NCBI GenBank assembly: GCA_903843305.1
Contig: CAIMPI010000016.1
Location: 1 to 64,000 of the forward strand
Source: an uncultured Chlorobiaceae bacterium
GTDB taxonomy: Bacteria; Bacteroidota; Chlorobiia; Chlorobiales; Chlorobiaceae
DNA length: 64,000 nt
Reading direction: 5' to 3'
Part shown: positions 29,479 to 39,167 of the stretch, one piece after another
How the letters are laid out: the number at the start of each line of letters is the position of its first letter
How positions within the stretch are numbered: position 1 is the first letter of the stretch
Translations under genes and position numbers: made by a program
The notes under the pieces: generated by a model
Seen by the model: the letters and a program-made list of their open reading frames with translations, nothing else
The model's database searches: none
What the model was told of the DNA's origin: nothing

Positions 29479-30495
29479 ATGTGTTTTACCTGGCCTGAAA
29501 ATACTGTTTATCTGCTTTTGCTGATACCTCTTGCCGTGTTTCTTGGCTATGGGGTCATGAGAGCATTTCAGGTTCGTGAAACCCTTGTGGGGCCAGTTAT
29601 GGCTGATGCGATGATGCCCCGCCTGCGATTGGGCATGGTGTTGCTGCAAAAAGGGTTACTTTTTTCAGGTATTGCCTTGTTGCTTGTTGCTTTGACCGGA
29701 CCCCGATTTTGCAGTGGGGGCAGACCGGTTCCCCGGAAAGGGGCCGATCTGGTTTTTATGCTTGATATTTCCCGCAGTATGAGGGCAAGGGATGTGCTTC
29801 CTGACCGTCTTGGGCAGGCGAAACAGGAGATAAGCAGCATCAGTCATGCCGTGCATGGTGGTCGGCGGGCTATTCTTCTTTTTGCTGGAGCTCCGCTTGT
29901 GCAGTGTCCTCTTACTACTGATCAGGAAGCGTTTGACGCATTGCTTGGCATGGCTTCACCTGATCTTATTGAGGAACAGGGCACCTCTTTTCGTACAGCC
30001 CTTCAGCTTGCAGGGACTCTTCTTGAGCCTTTATCGGAAAATCGACTGGCGCCGGGACTCAAAGGAGAGAAGATTTTGGTGCTGTTGAGTGACGGGGAAG
30101 ATCATGCTGGTGATCTCCCTGCCGCAGCTAAGCAATTGAAAAAGGCGGGCATTCATCTTTTCGTGATAGGAGTTGGCATGCGTCAGCCGGTCGTGATTCC
30201 GCTTGTAGGGGGCGCACTCAAACGGGATGAACGTGGTCGGGTGGTGATGAGCAGTTTCAACCCTGAAACGTTGCAGGCGCTGGCTCGTGATGCGGGTGGT
30301 TTCTACTATCGGAGCAAGGCGGAGCATACTGTTTTTAAGGAGGTGTCCGAAAGGATTAACCGCATGGAGGCCGCATCGCGCTGGATGATGGAGCCTGCTG
30401 AGTATGACGAATCGCTCTCCCGCTATGTTCTTGCGGCGGCACTTTTGCTCCTGCTTGCTGAAACCATGCTCGGAAAAGGAGGAAGACGGTGGTAG
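29479..30495 (+). CDS. batB: BatB-like von Willebrand factor A membrane protein
   Basis: 338 residues with the same plan as the gene before it: two N-terminal helices (about 8-28 and 58-78), a VWA domain with MIDAS LDISRSM and LLSDGEDHAGD, and a C-terminal helix (about 313-331). It starts 40 bases after batA. The paralogous pair presumably forms a membrane complex, with metal-dependent ligand binding on the domain between the helices. The C-terminal TPR of BatC is absent. Confidence 0.85.
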   Translation: MCFTWPENTVYLLLLIPLAVFLGYGVMRAFQVRETLVGPVMADAMMPRLRLGMVLLQKGLLFSGIALLLVALTGPRFCSGGRPVPRKGADLVFMLDISRSMRARDVLPDRLGQAKQEISSISHAVHGGRRAILLFAGAPLVQCPLTTDQEAFDALLGMASPDLIEEQGTSFRTALQLAGTLLEPLSENRLAPGLKGEKILVLLSDGEDHAGDLPAAAKQLKKAGIHLFVIGVGMRQPVVIPLVGGALKRDERGRVVMSSFNPETLQALARDAGGFYYRSKAEHTVFKEVSERINRMEAASRWMMEPAEYDESLSRYVLAAALLLLLAETMLGKGGRRW

Positions 30496-30615
30496 AGGAG
30501 CGAGTTGCCGTAGGGTATCAAGAGTGCATGGCCCCTTTCTTGTTGCAAAAAATTGTTACATTACTTATTAAATAAAGTAACAGCATTCTATTTTCAGACG
30601 AAACACAAAACCGTT

Positions 30616-30912
30616 ATGGAGCAGCAGAACACAGGTCAAAGAGCTCTTGACTCTATCGAAAGGGCGAAGCTGGGAATCAAGGTTTTTAACATGCCTTTCG
30701 ATCAAGCTGAAGAGGTGATTGATGACTATGTCAGTCAAGGAAATTATGATCCGGCGTCCGTGGAGCTTTTCAAAGATCAGCTTGATACGCAGCGTCATAT
30801 TCAGGAGAAAAGCGTTGAACTGCTTTCTACCGGAGCCCAGATTCTTCGGCTTGTGATCAATGCCGTTGTAAAAAACATGCCATCGGCTACGGGAGATACC
30901 TCAAATTCCTGA
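30616..30912 (+). CDS. small helical hypothetical protein
   Basis: 98 residues from ATG 30616 (MEQQNTGQRALDSIERAKLG); the longer open frame from 30553 lacks a plausible start. It is mostly alpha-helical by composition, without signal peptide, helix-turn-helix or membrane segment. I do not recognise the family. It is 24 bases before the short clpB gene in the same direction and may be co-transcribed with it. Confidence 0.6.
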   Translation: MEQQNTGQRALDSIERAKLGIKVFNMPFDQAEEVIDDYVSQGNYDPASVELFKDQLDTQRHIQEKSVELLSTGAQILRLVINAVVKNMPSATGDTSNS

Positions 30913-30936
30913 ACGTTGTTATAAACACACAACATT

Positions 30937-32259
30937 ATGCAATTTGATCCGAACAGATTTACCCTGAAAGCCCAGGAGGCACTACAGGCGGCGGCGACGA
31001 TTGCCAGCAGTCGCCAGCATCAGCAGGTAGAACCTGAACATCTGTTGTTTGCTATGCTTGATGATAAAAGCAGTATTGCCGTGCAGATAGCGCAGAAGCT
31101 CGAGGCTCCAGTAGAAACCCTGCAAGCGGCGCTTGATCGTGAAATTGACAGGATTCCGAGAGTAACCGGTGCTTCTGCTACAGGCCAGTATCTGTCGCAG
31201 AATCTTGGCAAAGTGTTTGATGTTGCACTGAAAGAGGCCGAAAATCTCAAGGATGATTATATCAGCTCTGAGCACCTCCTGATTGCGCTGAGCGAAGCAG
31301 GGGTACCGGTTTCCCGGATGTTGCGTGATGCAGGCTTTAACCGCAATGCCATTCTTAAGGTTCTCGCTACTATCAGGGGAACGCAGCGTGTCACCAGTCA
31401 GAGTGCTGAGGAGACCTATAATTCACTGAAAAAATATTCGCGCAACCTGAATGATCAGGCCCGCAAAGGTAAACTGGATCCGGTGATCGGGCGTGACGAG
31501 GAGATCCGCAGGGTGCTGCAGATTCTCAGTCGTCGCACCAAGAACAATCCCGTGCTTATCGGTGAGCCTGGAGTCGGCAAGACAGCACTGGTGGAAGGTA
31601 TTGCACAACGCATTGTGGCTGGTGATGTACCTGAAAACCTTAAAAGCAAACAGATTGCGGCGCTTGATATAGCCCAGCTTGTTGCTGGTGCGAAGTTTCG
31701 AGGCGAGTTTGAGGAGCGTCTCAAAGCGGTTGTGCGAGAGGTTCAGTCGTCCGATGGCGAGATTATTCTTTTTATTGATGAACTTCATCTGCTTGTTGGT
31801 GCTGGTGCGGCTGAGGGTTCTATGGATGCAGCCAATATTCTCAAGCCTGCGCTTGCCCGAGGCGAACTGCGCTGTATCGGTGCTACGACACTTGACGAGT
31901 ATCGCAAGCATATCGAAAAGGATGCGGCACTTGAGCGTCGCTTCCAGACGGTAGTGGTTGATCAGCCGAGTGTGGAGGATACTGTTTCCATTTTGCGCGG
32001 CCTCAAGGAAAAATATGAGATCCATCATGGCGTGCGTATCAAGGATGCGGCCATCGTTGCTGCAGCCGAGCTTTCCAACCGCTATATTGCAGATCGTTTT
32101 TTGCCTGACAAGGCCATCGACCTGATTGACGAAGCTTCTTCTCGCCTCAGGCTGGAAATAGACAGCAGTCCCGAAGAGCTTGACCGGATAAACCGCGAAA
32201 TCCGCCGTCTTGAAATCGAACGTGAGGCACTGAAGCGCGAAATTGAAATCGGAGGGTAG
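30937..32259 (+). CDS. clpB: short ClpB: N domain plus first AAA+ module only
   Basis: 440 residues against about 860 in ordinary ClpB disaggregase. It holds the Clp N domain (1-150), the first ATPase module with Walker A GEPGVGKT (209-216), Walker B ILFIDE (277-282) and sensor [23 protein letters not shown], and the first turns of the coiled-coil middle domain ([22 protein letters not shown]), then a TAG stop. No second AAA+ module occurs downstream in any frame. I recall short ClpB forms annotated in other green sulfur bacteria, so it may be a real single-ring protein. The second half could be an independent protein elsewhere. Confidence 0.87.
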   Translation: MQFDPNRFTLKAQEALQAAATIASSRQHQQVEPEHLLFAMLDDKSSIAVQIAQKLEAPVETLQAALDREIDRIPRVTGASATGQYLSQNLGKVFDVALKEAENLKDDYISSEHLLIALSEAGVPVSRMLRDAGFNRNAILKVLATIRGTQRVTSQSAEETYNSLKKYSRNLNDQARKGKLDPVIGRDEEIRRVLQILSRRTKNNPVLIGEPGVGKTALVEGIAQRIVAGDVPENLKSKQIAALDIAQLVAGAKFRGEFEERLKAVVREVQSSDGEIILFIDELHLLVGAGAAEGSMDAANILKPALARGELRCIGATTLDEYRKHIEKDAALERRFQTVVVDQPSVEDTVSILRGLKEKYEIHHGVRIKDAAIVAAAELSNRYIADRFLPDKAIDLIDEASSRLRLEIDSSPEELDRINREIRRLEIEREALKREIEIGG

Positions 32260-32423
32260 CGGATTGCGACTGAGCAATAATTGGTTTCTTGCCCCGCATC
32301 AATTATCTTTCCGGCAGAATTGTTGCTAACGGCCTTATTTTTATAAGTTATATCGTGGGGTATTATGCCGAAAAAGCTAAAGCATTGCTCTTGTTATGTC
32401 CAGTCAAGGGAGTGTAGTAACGC

Positions 32424-35003
32424 ATGACCATAAGGTTTGTTAAACATAATCCCGCTTTTCTTGATTCGGAGCAGCTCATTAAGAATTTTGTGGCAAGGCA
32501 GGTCGATCTTGAGTTGCTTACAAGATTGATCAGCGACAATGCAACGGAATCAAACCAGCACCTGCTCATTAACGGGTCGCGAGGCAGCGGGAAGACAATC
32601 CTTGTGCGTCGCATTGCAGCAGAGATTGAACAGCATGAAGCATTGTCCAATCGTTTCTACCCACTTATTTTTTCAGAAGAAAGTTATCTGGTCAGTTCAG
32701 CCGCAGAATTCTGGCTTGAGGCGCTCTTTCATCTCGGCAGACAAACCGGGGATGAACAATGGAAACAAGTATATCTGGAACTCCGCACCGAAACCAACGA
32801 TCAAAAGCTTTGTGAGCAGGCATTGCAGCAGCTTCTTCATTTTGCCGATAGCACGGGTAAAAAGATTCTTTTAATCGTCGAAAATCTCAATATGCTTTTT
32901 GGCGATATGGCAAATGAAGAGGAGGGTTTAGCTATTTGCCATACCTTGATGAATCAGCCTCGCTTGCAGCTTCTTGCCACCGCAACAAACCTGTTTGCAG
33001 GTGTTGATCATCCATCACCTGCGATGTTTGAAATATTCAGAATTCATGAGCTCCAGCCTCTTGAGGATGATGAGTGTAATGCGATCTGGGAATTGATTGC
33101 AGGGGAAAAACTTGCTGGAGAGCAGATCAGGCCTGCACGAATACTGGCTGGTGGTAATCCTCGTATGTTAGCTATTCTTGCCAGATGTGGAGCAAAGCGG
33201 CCATTCCGGCAGCTTCTTGAGAGCCTTGTTGATGCCATAGATGAACATACCGATTATTTTAAAAGTCATCTTGATGACATGGCGCCGATTGAGAGGAAGG
33301 TCTATCTCGCGCTGGCTGAATTATGGAATATTTCATCGGTCAGGGAAATTGCGTTTGAAGCAAGGCTTGATGTCAACAAGACCAGCGCCTATCTGAACAG
33401 ACTGATAAGCCGGGGGGTTATTGTTATTGAAAAACAGGCCAAAAGGAATAAGTTATACGGAGTTACTGAAGGGATTTATAACATCTATTATCTTATGAGA
33501 AGGCATGGCTGCCAGGCGGAACGGGTCATGGCCATGGTGAAATTTATGATCAGTTTTTATGATCCACTTTCCGCAATACCTTTGTCTTTCGGGCAGTTTC
33601 GCGATTTTATTACAGCTTTTGAGTCAGCCGTGGTGAGTGTTTCCAACCGTAAACTTTTTCAGCAATGCCATGATCATTTTATTGTTGCCGAAGAGTTGCC
33701 GAAGAGTGTGCCAAGTCTCACTGATACTATGAAGCATTTTCGGGTTGACGGGAGACTGCTTGTTGTTGATGATAATCCGGAAAATAGTGTACTGCAGGAA
33801 AGCTTTAATCATGCCTATGAGCTTCTTGAAGCGGGAAATTATGTTGAAGCATTTCACGTGTTTGACGCTATAATAATGGTCTACAAAAGCCGTACTGAAG
33901 TGCAGGTTGCCCTCAAGGTGGCTGGTGCCATGTTTGGCAAAGGAGTTGCTCTTGGTAACATGGAACGTTCGGAAGAGGCAATAAAAATATTCGAAGACTT
34001 GATTGCAACATATAACGGCCGTTTTGAAGCGATTTTCGATCAGCCGATTGTCATGGCAATGTTCAGTAAAGGATATATTCTGGCTGGCATGAACCGCCCG
34101 GGAGAGGCAATAACGGCATACGAAGAGGTAATAGCTCTCTATAAAAACCGTTCTGAGGAGCGGATTGTCAAATGGATAGGGATGTCCATGTTACATAAAG
34201 CGGTTATGCTTGCAGAGCTTAATCGCAGGGATGATGCTGTCCTGATTTATGAAAAGCTCATTGCGATGAACAAAGAGCGTACTGAAGTGTCTGTTGCAGA
34301 GCAGGTTATAAAAGGTATGATCTACAAAGGTGTTACACTTGGCGAGCTTGACCGCCGGGAAGAAGAGATACAAACCTACGAAGAACTTATTGCTGTCTAC
34401 AAAGAGAGAACTGAAGTCGAAATCTCTGAACATGTTGTCAGTGCAATGTTCAACAAGGGGATTGTACTTGGCAGTTTGCATCGTGAAGAGGAAGCGATTC
34501 AGACCTTTGAAAAGATTATTGCGACCTATAACGCGAGGACTGAAGGGCAGATTGTGGTAAAAGTGTCGAACGCACTGCTCAACAAAGGAATTATCTATGG
34601 CAAACTGGAACGGTACCATGAGGCGGAAAGCGCTTTTATGGAGGCAATAGCATTGAACCCGCAACGGTCGAGAGCGCAATTTGTTTTGCTTAAATTGCTT
34701 ATAAAAATGCAGGAGAGGCAGAAAGATGCTCTTGAGCTTGCAAAACAGTATGTCGGCAATTCTGTGCTTGTTGAGAACACTGTTGAAGGAGCGATAGTAC
34801 AATTTGTGGAACTTGCTGCATTGGGGTATGCAGAGGAATCGCTTCGCATTCTTGTTGGCTCACCGGCCGAACGATATCTTGAGCCTCTTGTTGCAGCATT
34901 GCGGTTGTACACTGGTGAGGAGGTAAAGAGCGCCATGAATATACTTGAAGTGGCAAGAGATGTGGTGAAAAGGATTGAAGAGCGGCAACACCTTATGAAT
35001 TGA
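32424..35003 (+). CDS. STAND-like NTPase with winged helix and C-terminal TPR array
   Basis: 859 residues, no signal or membrane helix. An N-terminal P-loop ATPase (Walker A GSRGSGKT at 51-58; probable Walker B in KKILLIVENLN near 150) is followed by a winged-helix-like segment (SSVREIAFEARLDVNKTSAYLNRLISRGVIVIE, about 303-335). From about residue 470 there are TPR-like units of about 46-48 residues with the recurring pattern FNKGIVLGSLHREEEAIQTFEKIIATYNARTE. Such ATPase-TPR proteins are signal-transducing or defence-type switches, but the specific role here is unknown. It stands alone between clpB and the SYLF gene. Confidence 0.72.
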   Translation: MTIRFVKHNPAFLDSEQLIKNFVARQVDLELLTRLISDNATESNQHLLINGSRGSGKTILVRRIAAEIEQHEALSNRFYPLIFSEESYLVSSAAEFWLEALFHLGRQTGDEQWKQVYLELRTETNDQKLCEQALQQLLHFADSTGKKILLIVENLNMLFGDMANEEEGLAICHTLMNQPRLQLLATATNLFAGVDHPSPAMFEIFRIHELQPLEDDECNAIWELIAGEKLAGEQIRPARILAGGNPRMLAILARCGAKRPFRQLLESLVDAIDEHTDYFKSHLDDMAPIERKVYLALAELWNISSVREIAFEARLDVNKTSAYLNRLISRGVIVIEKQAKRNKLYGVTEGIYNIYYLMRRHGCQAERVMAMVKFMISFYDPLSAIPLSFGQFRDFITAFESAVVSVSNRKLFQQCHDHFIVAEELPKSVPSLTDTMKHFRVDGRLLVVDDNPENSVLQESFNHAYELLEAGNYVEAFHVFDAIIMVYKSRTEVQVALKVAGAMFGKGVALGNMERSEEAIKIFEDLIATYNGRFEAIFDQPIVMAMFSKGYILAGMNRPGEAITAYEEVIALYKNRSEERIVKWIGMSMLHKAVMLAELNRRDDAVLIYEKLIAMNKERTEVSVAEQVIKGMIYKGVTLGELDRREEEIQTYEELIAVYKERTEVEISEHVVSAMFNKGIVLGSLHREEEAIQTFEKIIATYNARTEGQIVVKVSNALLNKGIIYGKLERYHEAESAFMEAIALNPQRSRAQFVLLKLLIKMQERQKDALELAKQYVGNSVLVENTVEGAIVQFVELAALGYAEESLRILVGSPAERYLEPLVAALRLYTGEEVKSAMNILEVARDVVKRIEERQHLMN

Positions 35004-35036
35004 TAGGTAATCAAATAACCAAAACAGCTATCGGTG

Positions 35037-35570
35037 ATGAAGATTATGAAAATGTTGGCTCTTGCGTTTATGCTTGCAGGAGTTTTTTCCGTTACGGCAA
35101 ATGCCGGATGGGATCCGGCACAGGAGGATCGCGCACGGGCATCGGTCGACTATTTCAAAAACCATGGTCCGGCGCTGGACCGTTTTTTTGAACATGCCTA
35201 TGGCTATGCTGTTTTTCCTGATGTTTATAAAGGGGGGTTCATGCTGCTTGGCGGAGGGCATGGAAATGGATATGTCTATGAACAGGGAAGCCTTGTTGGG
35301 CGTTCATCGATTACCCAGCTCAATGTTGGTCCTCAGCTTGGTGCTCAGTCGTTCTCGGAAATTATTTTCTTTAAAAATCGGGGAACCCTTGAGAATTTCA
35401 AAAAAGGCAACTATGAGCTGAATGCCCAGGTGGCCGCAATTATCGTTACCAGCGGGATGGCAACTAATACTGATTATTCTAACGGTGTTGCTGTTTTTGT
35501 TCTCCCTAAGGCTGGAGTTATGGCTGAAGCGACGGTTGGCGGTCAGAAGTTTTCTTATAATCCTTACTGA
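35037..35570 (+). CDS. secreted SYLF-domain (Ysc84-like) protein
   Basis: 177 residues from ATG 35037; an in-frame GTG precedes it at 35034. A signal peptide ([20 protein letters not shown]) is followed by a domain of the SYLF/DUF500 type: [35 protein letters not shown], then [21 protein letters not shown] and the terminal [18 protein letters not shown]. Members bind lipids or are periplasmic proteins of uncertain function. Its stop is 40 bases before gatB. Confidence 0.82.
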   Translation: MKIMKMLALAFMLAGVFSVTANAGWDPAQEDRARASVDYFKNHGPALDRFFEHAYGYAVFPDVYKGGFMLLGGGHGNGYVYEQGSLVGRSSITQLNVGPQLGAQSFSEIIFFKNRGTLENFKKGNYELNAQVAAIIVTSGMATNTDYSNGVAVFVLPKAGVMAEATVGGQKFSYNPY

Positions 35571-35610
35571 CAAGAGGGTTCAGTGTTTTTCAATAACGTC
35601 AATTTTTGCA

Positions 35611-37038
35611 ATGAAGTATGAATTAGTGGTTGGCCTTGAGGTTCATTGTCAGCTCAATACCGTGAGTAAGGCGTTCTGTGGTTGCTCGGCACAGTTTGGT
35701 AAACATGCCAATACGAATGTCTGTCCGGTCTGTCTGGCTCTTCCAGGAGCTTTGCCGGTACTCAATCGCCAGGTGGTTGAGGATGCAGTAAAGATCGGGC
35801 TTGCAATGGATTGCAAAATAGCCTCTCATTCGGTGCTTGCCCGCAAAAACTATTTTTATCCGGATTTGCCTAAAGGGTACCAGATTTCACAGTTTGAGGA
35901 GCCGATATGCAGTGAGGGAACTCTCCAGATTGATGCTGGAGAGGGGCGCAAAGAAATTCGTCTTGTCAGGATCCATATTGAGGAGGATGCTGGCAAGTCT
36001 ATTCATGATATCGGAGAGGAGACCTATATTGATCTTAACCGTAGCGGTGTTCCGTTGCTTGAAATTGTGAGCTATCCCGATTTGCGTACATCGAAAGAGG
36101 CCTCCGCATATCTGCAGAAAGTACGCCAGATTGTTAAATATCTTGGTATTTCGGATGGCAACATGGAGGAGGGAAGTCTTCGTTGCGATGCTAACGTCTC
36201 CCTGCGACTCGCAGGAGCGACCGAGTATGGTACCCGTACCGAAATCAAGAATATGAACTCTTTCAAAAATGTTGAAAAGGCTATCGAATTCGAGGCTGAG
36301 CGTCATAAAGAGATTCTGGATAATGGAGGGGTTATCATTCAGGAGACCCGGCTTTGGGATGCCGACAAGGGAGAGACCCGCTCTATGCGGGGCAAGGAGT
36401 TTGCCCATGACTATCGTTATTTTCCCGATCCCGATCTGGTGCCGGTGCTTGTTGACCAGGAGATGATCGATCGTATTCGGCTTGAACTGCCGGAGTTTCC
36501 GGAAGTGCGTGCGCTTCGTTTTGCTGAAGAGTATGGTATTCCCGTCTACGATGCGGGAGTGTTAACGGTTGAGAGGGAGGTTGCCGACTATTTTGAGGAG
36601 ACCGTCAGGATTTCGGGCGATGCCAAGGCTTCATCGAACTGGGTGATGGGTGAGGTGATGCGCATCCTGAAAGAGAAGTATCTTGATATTACGGAGTTTT
36701 CCATTATTCCCGAAAAGCTTGGAGGACTGATCCGTCTTATTGGGGATGGGCTGATCAGCAATACCATTGCCAAGCAGGTGTTTGAAATCATGTTGTTGGA
36801 TCAAGCCACTGCGGCGGAGATTGTTGAGCGGGATGGGCTTGCACAGGTGTCAGATACAGGTGCTATTGAAACCGTGGTTCAGGAAATTCTTGATGCCAAC
36901 CCTGGCCAACTTGCTGCCTATCGCGGCGGAAAAACCAAGCTGCTGGGCTTTTTTGTTGGTCAGTGCATGAGCCGGATGAAGGGCAAGGCCAACCCCCAGA
37001 TGGTTAATGACGTGTTGCTGGAGAGACTCGATGGGTGA
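35611..37038 (+). CDS. gatB: Asp-tRNA(Asn)/Glu-tRNA(Gln) amidotransferase subunit B
   Basis: Transamidates misacylated Glu-tRNA(Gln) or Asp-tRNA(Asn) with GatA and GatC, replacing a missing glutaminyl- or asparaginyl-tRNA synthetase. 475 residues from ATG 35611 ([17 protein letters not shown]), the normal N-terminus; the longer open frame upstream merely overlaps the SYLF gene. Motifs: [65 protein letters not shown], and a C-terminal YqeY-like domain. gatA and gatC are not in the window. Confidence 0.96.
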   Translation: MKYELVVGLEVHCQLNTVSKAFCGCSAQFGKHANTNVCPVCLALPGALPVLNRQVVEDAVKIGLAMDCKIASHSVLARKNYFYPDLPKGYQISQFEEPICSEGTLQIDAGEGRKEIRLVRIHIEEDAGKSIHDIGEETYIDLNRSGVPLLEIVSYPDLRTSKEASAYLQKVRQIVKYLGISDGNMEEGSLRCDANVSLRLAGATEYGTRTEIKNMNSFKNVEKAIEFEAERHKEILDNGGVIIQETRLWDADKGETRSMRGKEFAHDYRYFPDPDLVPVLVDQEMIDRIRLELPEFPEVRALRFAEEYGIPVYDAGVLTVEREVADYFEETVRISGDAKASSNWVMGEVMRILKEKYLDITEFSIIPEKLGGLIRLIGDGLISNTIAKQVFEIMLLDQATAAEIVERDGLAQVSDTGAIETVVQEILDANPGQLAAYRGGKTKLLGFFVGQCMSRMKGKANPQMVNDVLLERLDG

Positions 37039-37044
37039 ACTCAT

Positions 37045-37314
37045 TCAGGGCTCACTGTCGAAAAGATCCTTGGTGCGTGGTGTGTCAGTCAACGTTTTTG
37101 CAAGTTCAGGATTGATGACCTCGATTTTTTTTCGGGCATCCTGAAGTCGTTTTTTACAGGTGCCTGCAATCGTCAGACCCTCCTCATAGAGGCCGATAGA
37201 ACTTTCAAGTCCTGTTTCGGGGTTTTCGATTTTGCGGGTTATCTCCTCAAGCCGCAAAATCAGCTCTTCAATTGATGGCGTGCCAGAGGGTTTTGCAGAG
37301 TGTGATGGAGTCAT
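37045..37314 (-). CDS. xseB: exodeoxyribonuclease VII small subunit
   Basis: 89 residues, of the size expected for XseB (70-100). The core SIEELILRLEEITRKIENPETGLESSIGLYEEGLTIAGTCKKRLQDARKKIEVI has the conserved family spacing (LE-I...LE....G...LEESL..YEEG..L...C...L). XseB caps XseA to form the single-strand nuclease. Convergent with gatB, the two stop codons being only 6 bases apart, so no terminator separates them. xseA is not adjacent. Confidence 0.88.
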   Translation of the reverse strand: MTPSHSAKPSGTPSIEELILRLEEITRKIENPETGLESSIGLYEEGLTIAGTCKKRLQDARKKIEVINPELAKTLTDTPRTKDLFDSEP

Positions 37315-37387
37315 AGGTTGTCATAAGTTTAGATGTTGTTTTTTAAGGTAGGTAAAGAGATAGATTATTCAAAAGGCAGGTGTGTGA

Positions 37388-38401
37388 GTGAAGTTTGTTG
37401 ATAGTGCGTCCATATTTGTCCAGGCCGGAGACGGAGGCAACGGATGCGTAAGTTTTCGGAGGGAGAAGTTTGTGCCCAAGGGTGGGCCAGATGGAGGTGA
37501 TGGAGGTTCTGGCGGCCATGTATGGCTTCGAACCAACCGGCAGTTGACTACTCTTCTTGATTTCAAATACAAAAATAAGTATATCGCGGTTCGTGGTGTT
37601 CACGGGCAGGGAGCAAGGAAAACTGGCAGGGACGGTGCAGATATTGTGATTGATGTGCCATGCGGTACCATCGTCAGAAATGCTGAAACCCATGAGATTA
37701 TTGCGGACATGACGGGAGAGGAACTGGAGCTGTTGATTGCCAGAGGCGGCAAGGGTGGTCGCGGGAACCAGCATTTTGCTACTCCAACTCGTCAGGCTCC
37801 TCGTTATGCCGAACCTGGCCAGAAGGGTGAAGGGCTGACGCTCGACATGGAGCTCAAGCTTATGGCCGATGTGGGGCTGGTTGGTTTTCCCAATGCAGGA
37901 AAGTCAACCCTGATCTCGGTCATCAGCGCGGCAAAACCAAAAATTGCTGATTATCCTTTTACGACACTGATTCCAAATCTTGGTATTGTGCGTTATGAGG
38001 AGTATAAATCGTTTGTGATGGCTGATATCCCTGGAATTATTGAGGGGGCGGCTGAAGGGAAAGGACTTGGCTTGCAGTTTCTTCGTCATATTGAGCGTAC
38101 GAAAATACTGGCGATACTCATTTCTGCAGATTCGCCCGATATTGTCGAAGAATACCGGACACTTCTTGGGGAGCTTGAGAAATTTGACAAGGGGCTGCTC
38201 GGCAAGCCCCGTTTGGTGGTTGTTACTAAAATGGATATTGCAGCCGAGGATCTTGAAATTCCTGCCCTTGAAGAGGGAATGAAAGTACTTCAGATTTCAT
38301 CCGTTTCCGGACAGGGTCTGAAGGAACTTAAGGATGAACTCTGGAGAGAGGTATCAGGGCATACCAGGGCGGCTGAACTATTGGATGAGGGGCTCGGGTA
38401 A
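37388..38401 (+). CDS. obgE: Obg-family GTPase ObgE/CgtA
   Basis: Essential ribosome-associated GTPase for 50S maturation and stress control. 337 residues from GTG 37388 ([23 protein letters not shown]). The N-terminal Gly-rich Obg fold ([35 protein letters not shown]) precedes the G domain: G1 [12 protein letters not shown]3 [17 protein letters not shown]4 TKMD. No C-terminal OCT extension. It lies upstream of the GNAT gene with a 3-base gap. Confidence 0.95.
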   Translation: MKFVDSASIFVQAGDGGNGCVSFRREKFVPKGGPDGGDGGSGGHVWLRTNRQLTTLLDFKYKNKYIAVRGVHGQGARKTGRDGADIVIDVPCGTIVRNAETHEIIADMTGEELELLIARGGKGGRGNQHFATPTRQAPRYAEPGQKGEGLTLDMELKLMADVGLVGFPNAGKSTLISVISAAKPKIADYPFTTLIPNLGIVRYEEYKSFVMADIPGIIEGAAEGKGLGLQFLRHIERTKILAILISADSPDIVEEYRTLLGELEKFDKGLLGKPRLVVVTKMDIAAEDLEIPALEEGMKVLQISSVSGQGLKELKDELWREVSGHTRAAELLDEGLG

Positions 38402-38404
38402 CCC

Positions 38405-38872
38405 ATGCAGCAGGCTGAACTTTTTGTCAGGTATGCGCGTCTTGCTGATTCTGGGGCAATATCTGCCATTACGGCAGAGTATGCCCGTCAGGGAATCATG
38501 CTGGAGCGCTCTAATGATAATATTGTTGAGAATATTCGTAATTTTTTTGTTGCAGAATATAACGGCGAGGTGATTGGGTGCTGTGCTATTGCATTTTATA
38601 CTCTAAAGCTTGCCGAAATTCGTTCACTGGCCGTTTTTACCCGCTATAAAATGAAGGGAATAGGGCGGTTACTGGTTGAAAAAGCCGAGTCGGTTTTACG
38701 GGAAGAAGGGGTCAGGGAGGTTTTTGTTCTGACGCTCAGCCGTGAGTTTTTCAGCCGGATTGGGTACAGTGAAATCAGGAAAGAGTATTTTCCTCAGAAG
38801 ATATGGAAAGATTGCACTCATTGTCCAAAACTGATGGCATGCGATGAGATTGCAATGGTGAAAACATTGTAA
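38405..38872 (+). CDS. GNAT N-acetyltransferase, probably short N-acetylglutamate synthase (ArgA-like)
   Basis: 155 residues. Acetyl-CoA binding region: LAEIRSLAVFTRYKMKGIGRLLVEKAESVLREEGV. The C-terminus ends in KIWKDCTHCPKLMACDEIAMVKTL with three conserved cysteines; I recall this tail in stand-alone ArgA-type acetyltransferases that make N-acetylglutamate for arginine synthesis. If so, it acts at the first step of arginine synthesis, but the neighbours (obgE, HPr) give no pathway support, so it may be another GNAT. Confidence 0.72.
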   Translation: MQQAELFVRYARLADSGAISAITAEYARQGIMLERSNDNIVENIRNFFVAEYNGEVIGCCAIAFYTLKLAEIRSLAVFTRYKMKGIGRLLVEKAESVLREEGVREVFVLTLSREFFSRIGYSEIRKEYFPQKIWKDCTHCPKLMACDEIAMVKTL

Positions 38873-38898
38873 ATTAGACAAAAAGGGATAGCTAAGCC

Positions 38899-39165
38899 GT
38901 GATTGTTCAGGAAGTTGTTGTAAAAAACAAGGCAGGGCTGCATACCCGCCCTGCGGCTGCGGTTGTCAAACTCGCATCGCGTTTCAAATCTGATTTTTTT
39001 ATCGAAATGCAGGGTCTCGAAGTTAACGCAAAGTCAATTATTGGCGTCATGAGTCTTGCTGCTCCGAAAGGAACCAGGTTGATGCTCAAGCTTGATGGTG
39101 AGGATGCCGTTGAGGCAGCCCGCCAGTTGGTAGAGTTTTTTGAGCAGGGTTTTGGAGAAGTATAG
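38899..39165 (+). CDS. HPr-family phosphocarrier protein
   Basis: 88 residues from GTG 38899. The active-site block KAGLHTRPAAAVVKLA carries the phospho-accepting histidine (GLHTRPA), and NAKSIIGVMSLAAPKGT carries the serine-46-type site recognised by HPr kinase. No enzyme I, EII or HPr kinase is nearby. In bacteria without sugar PTS uptake such proteins usually belong to regulatory phosphorelays. It ends 2 bases before the first glycosyltransferase, whose ribosome site lies within it. Confidence 0.9.
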   Translation: MIVQEVVVKNKAGLHTRPAAAVVKLASRFKSDFFIEMQGLEVNAKSIIGVMSLAAPKGTRLMLKLDGEDAVEAARQLVEFFEQGFGEV

Positions 39166-39167
39166 TC

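Noticed and set aside
33860-34620. A tandem repeat or CRISPR-like array suggested by recurring similar segments
   Set aside because: The periodicity is that of the 46-48-residue TPR units in the coding sequence, with no identical short repeats or spacers.
35422-35610. An N-terminal extension of GatB
   Set aside because: It is the SYLF gene read in another frame; the normal GatB start is ATG 35611.
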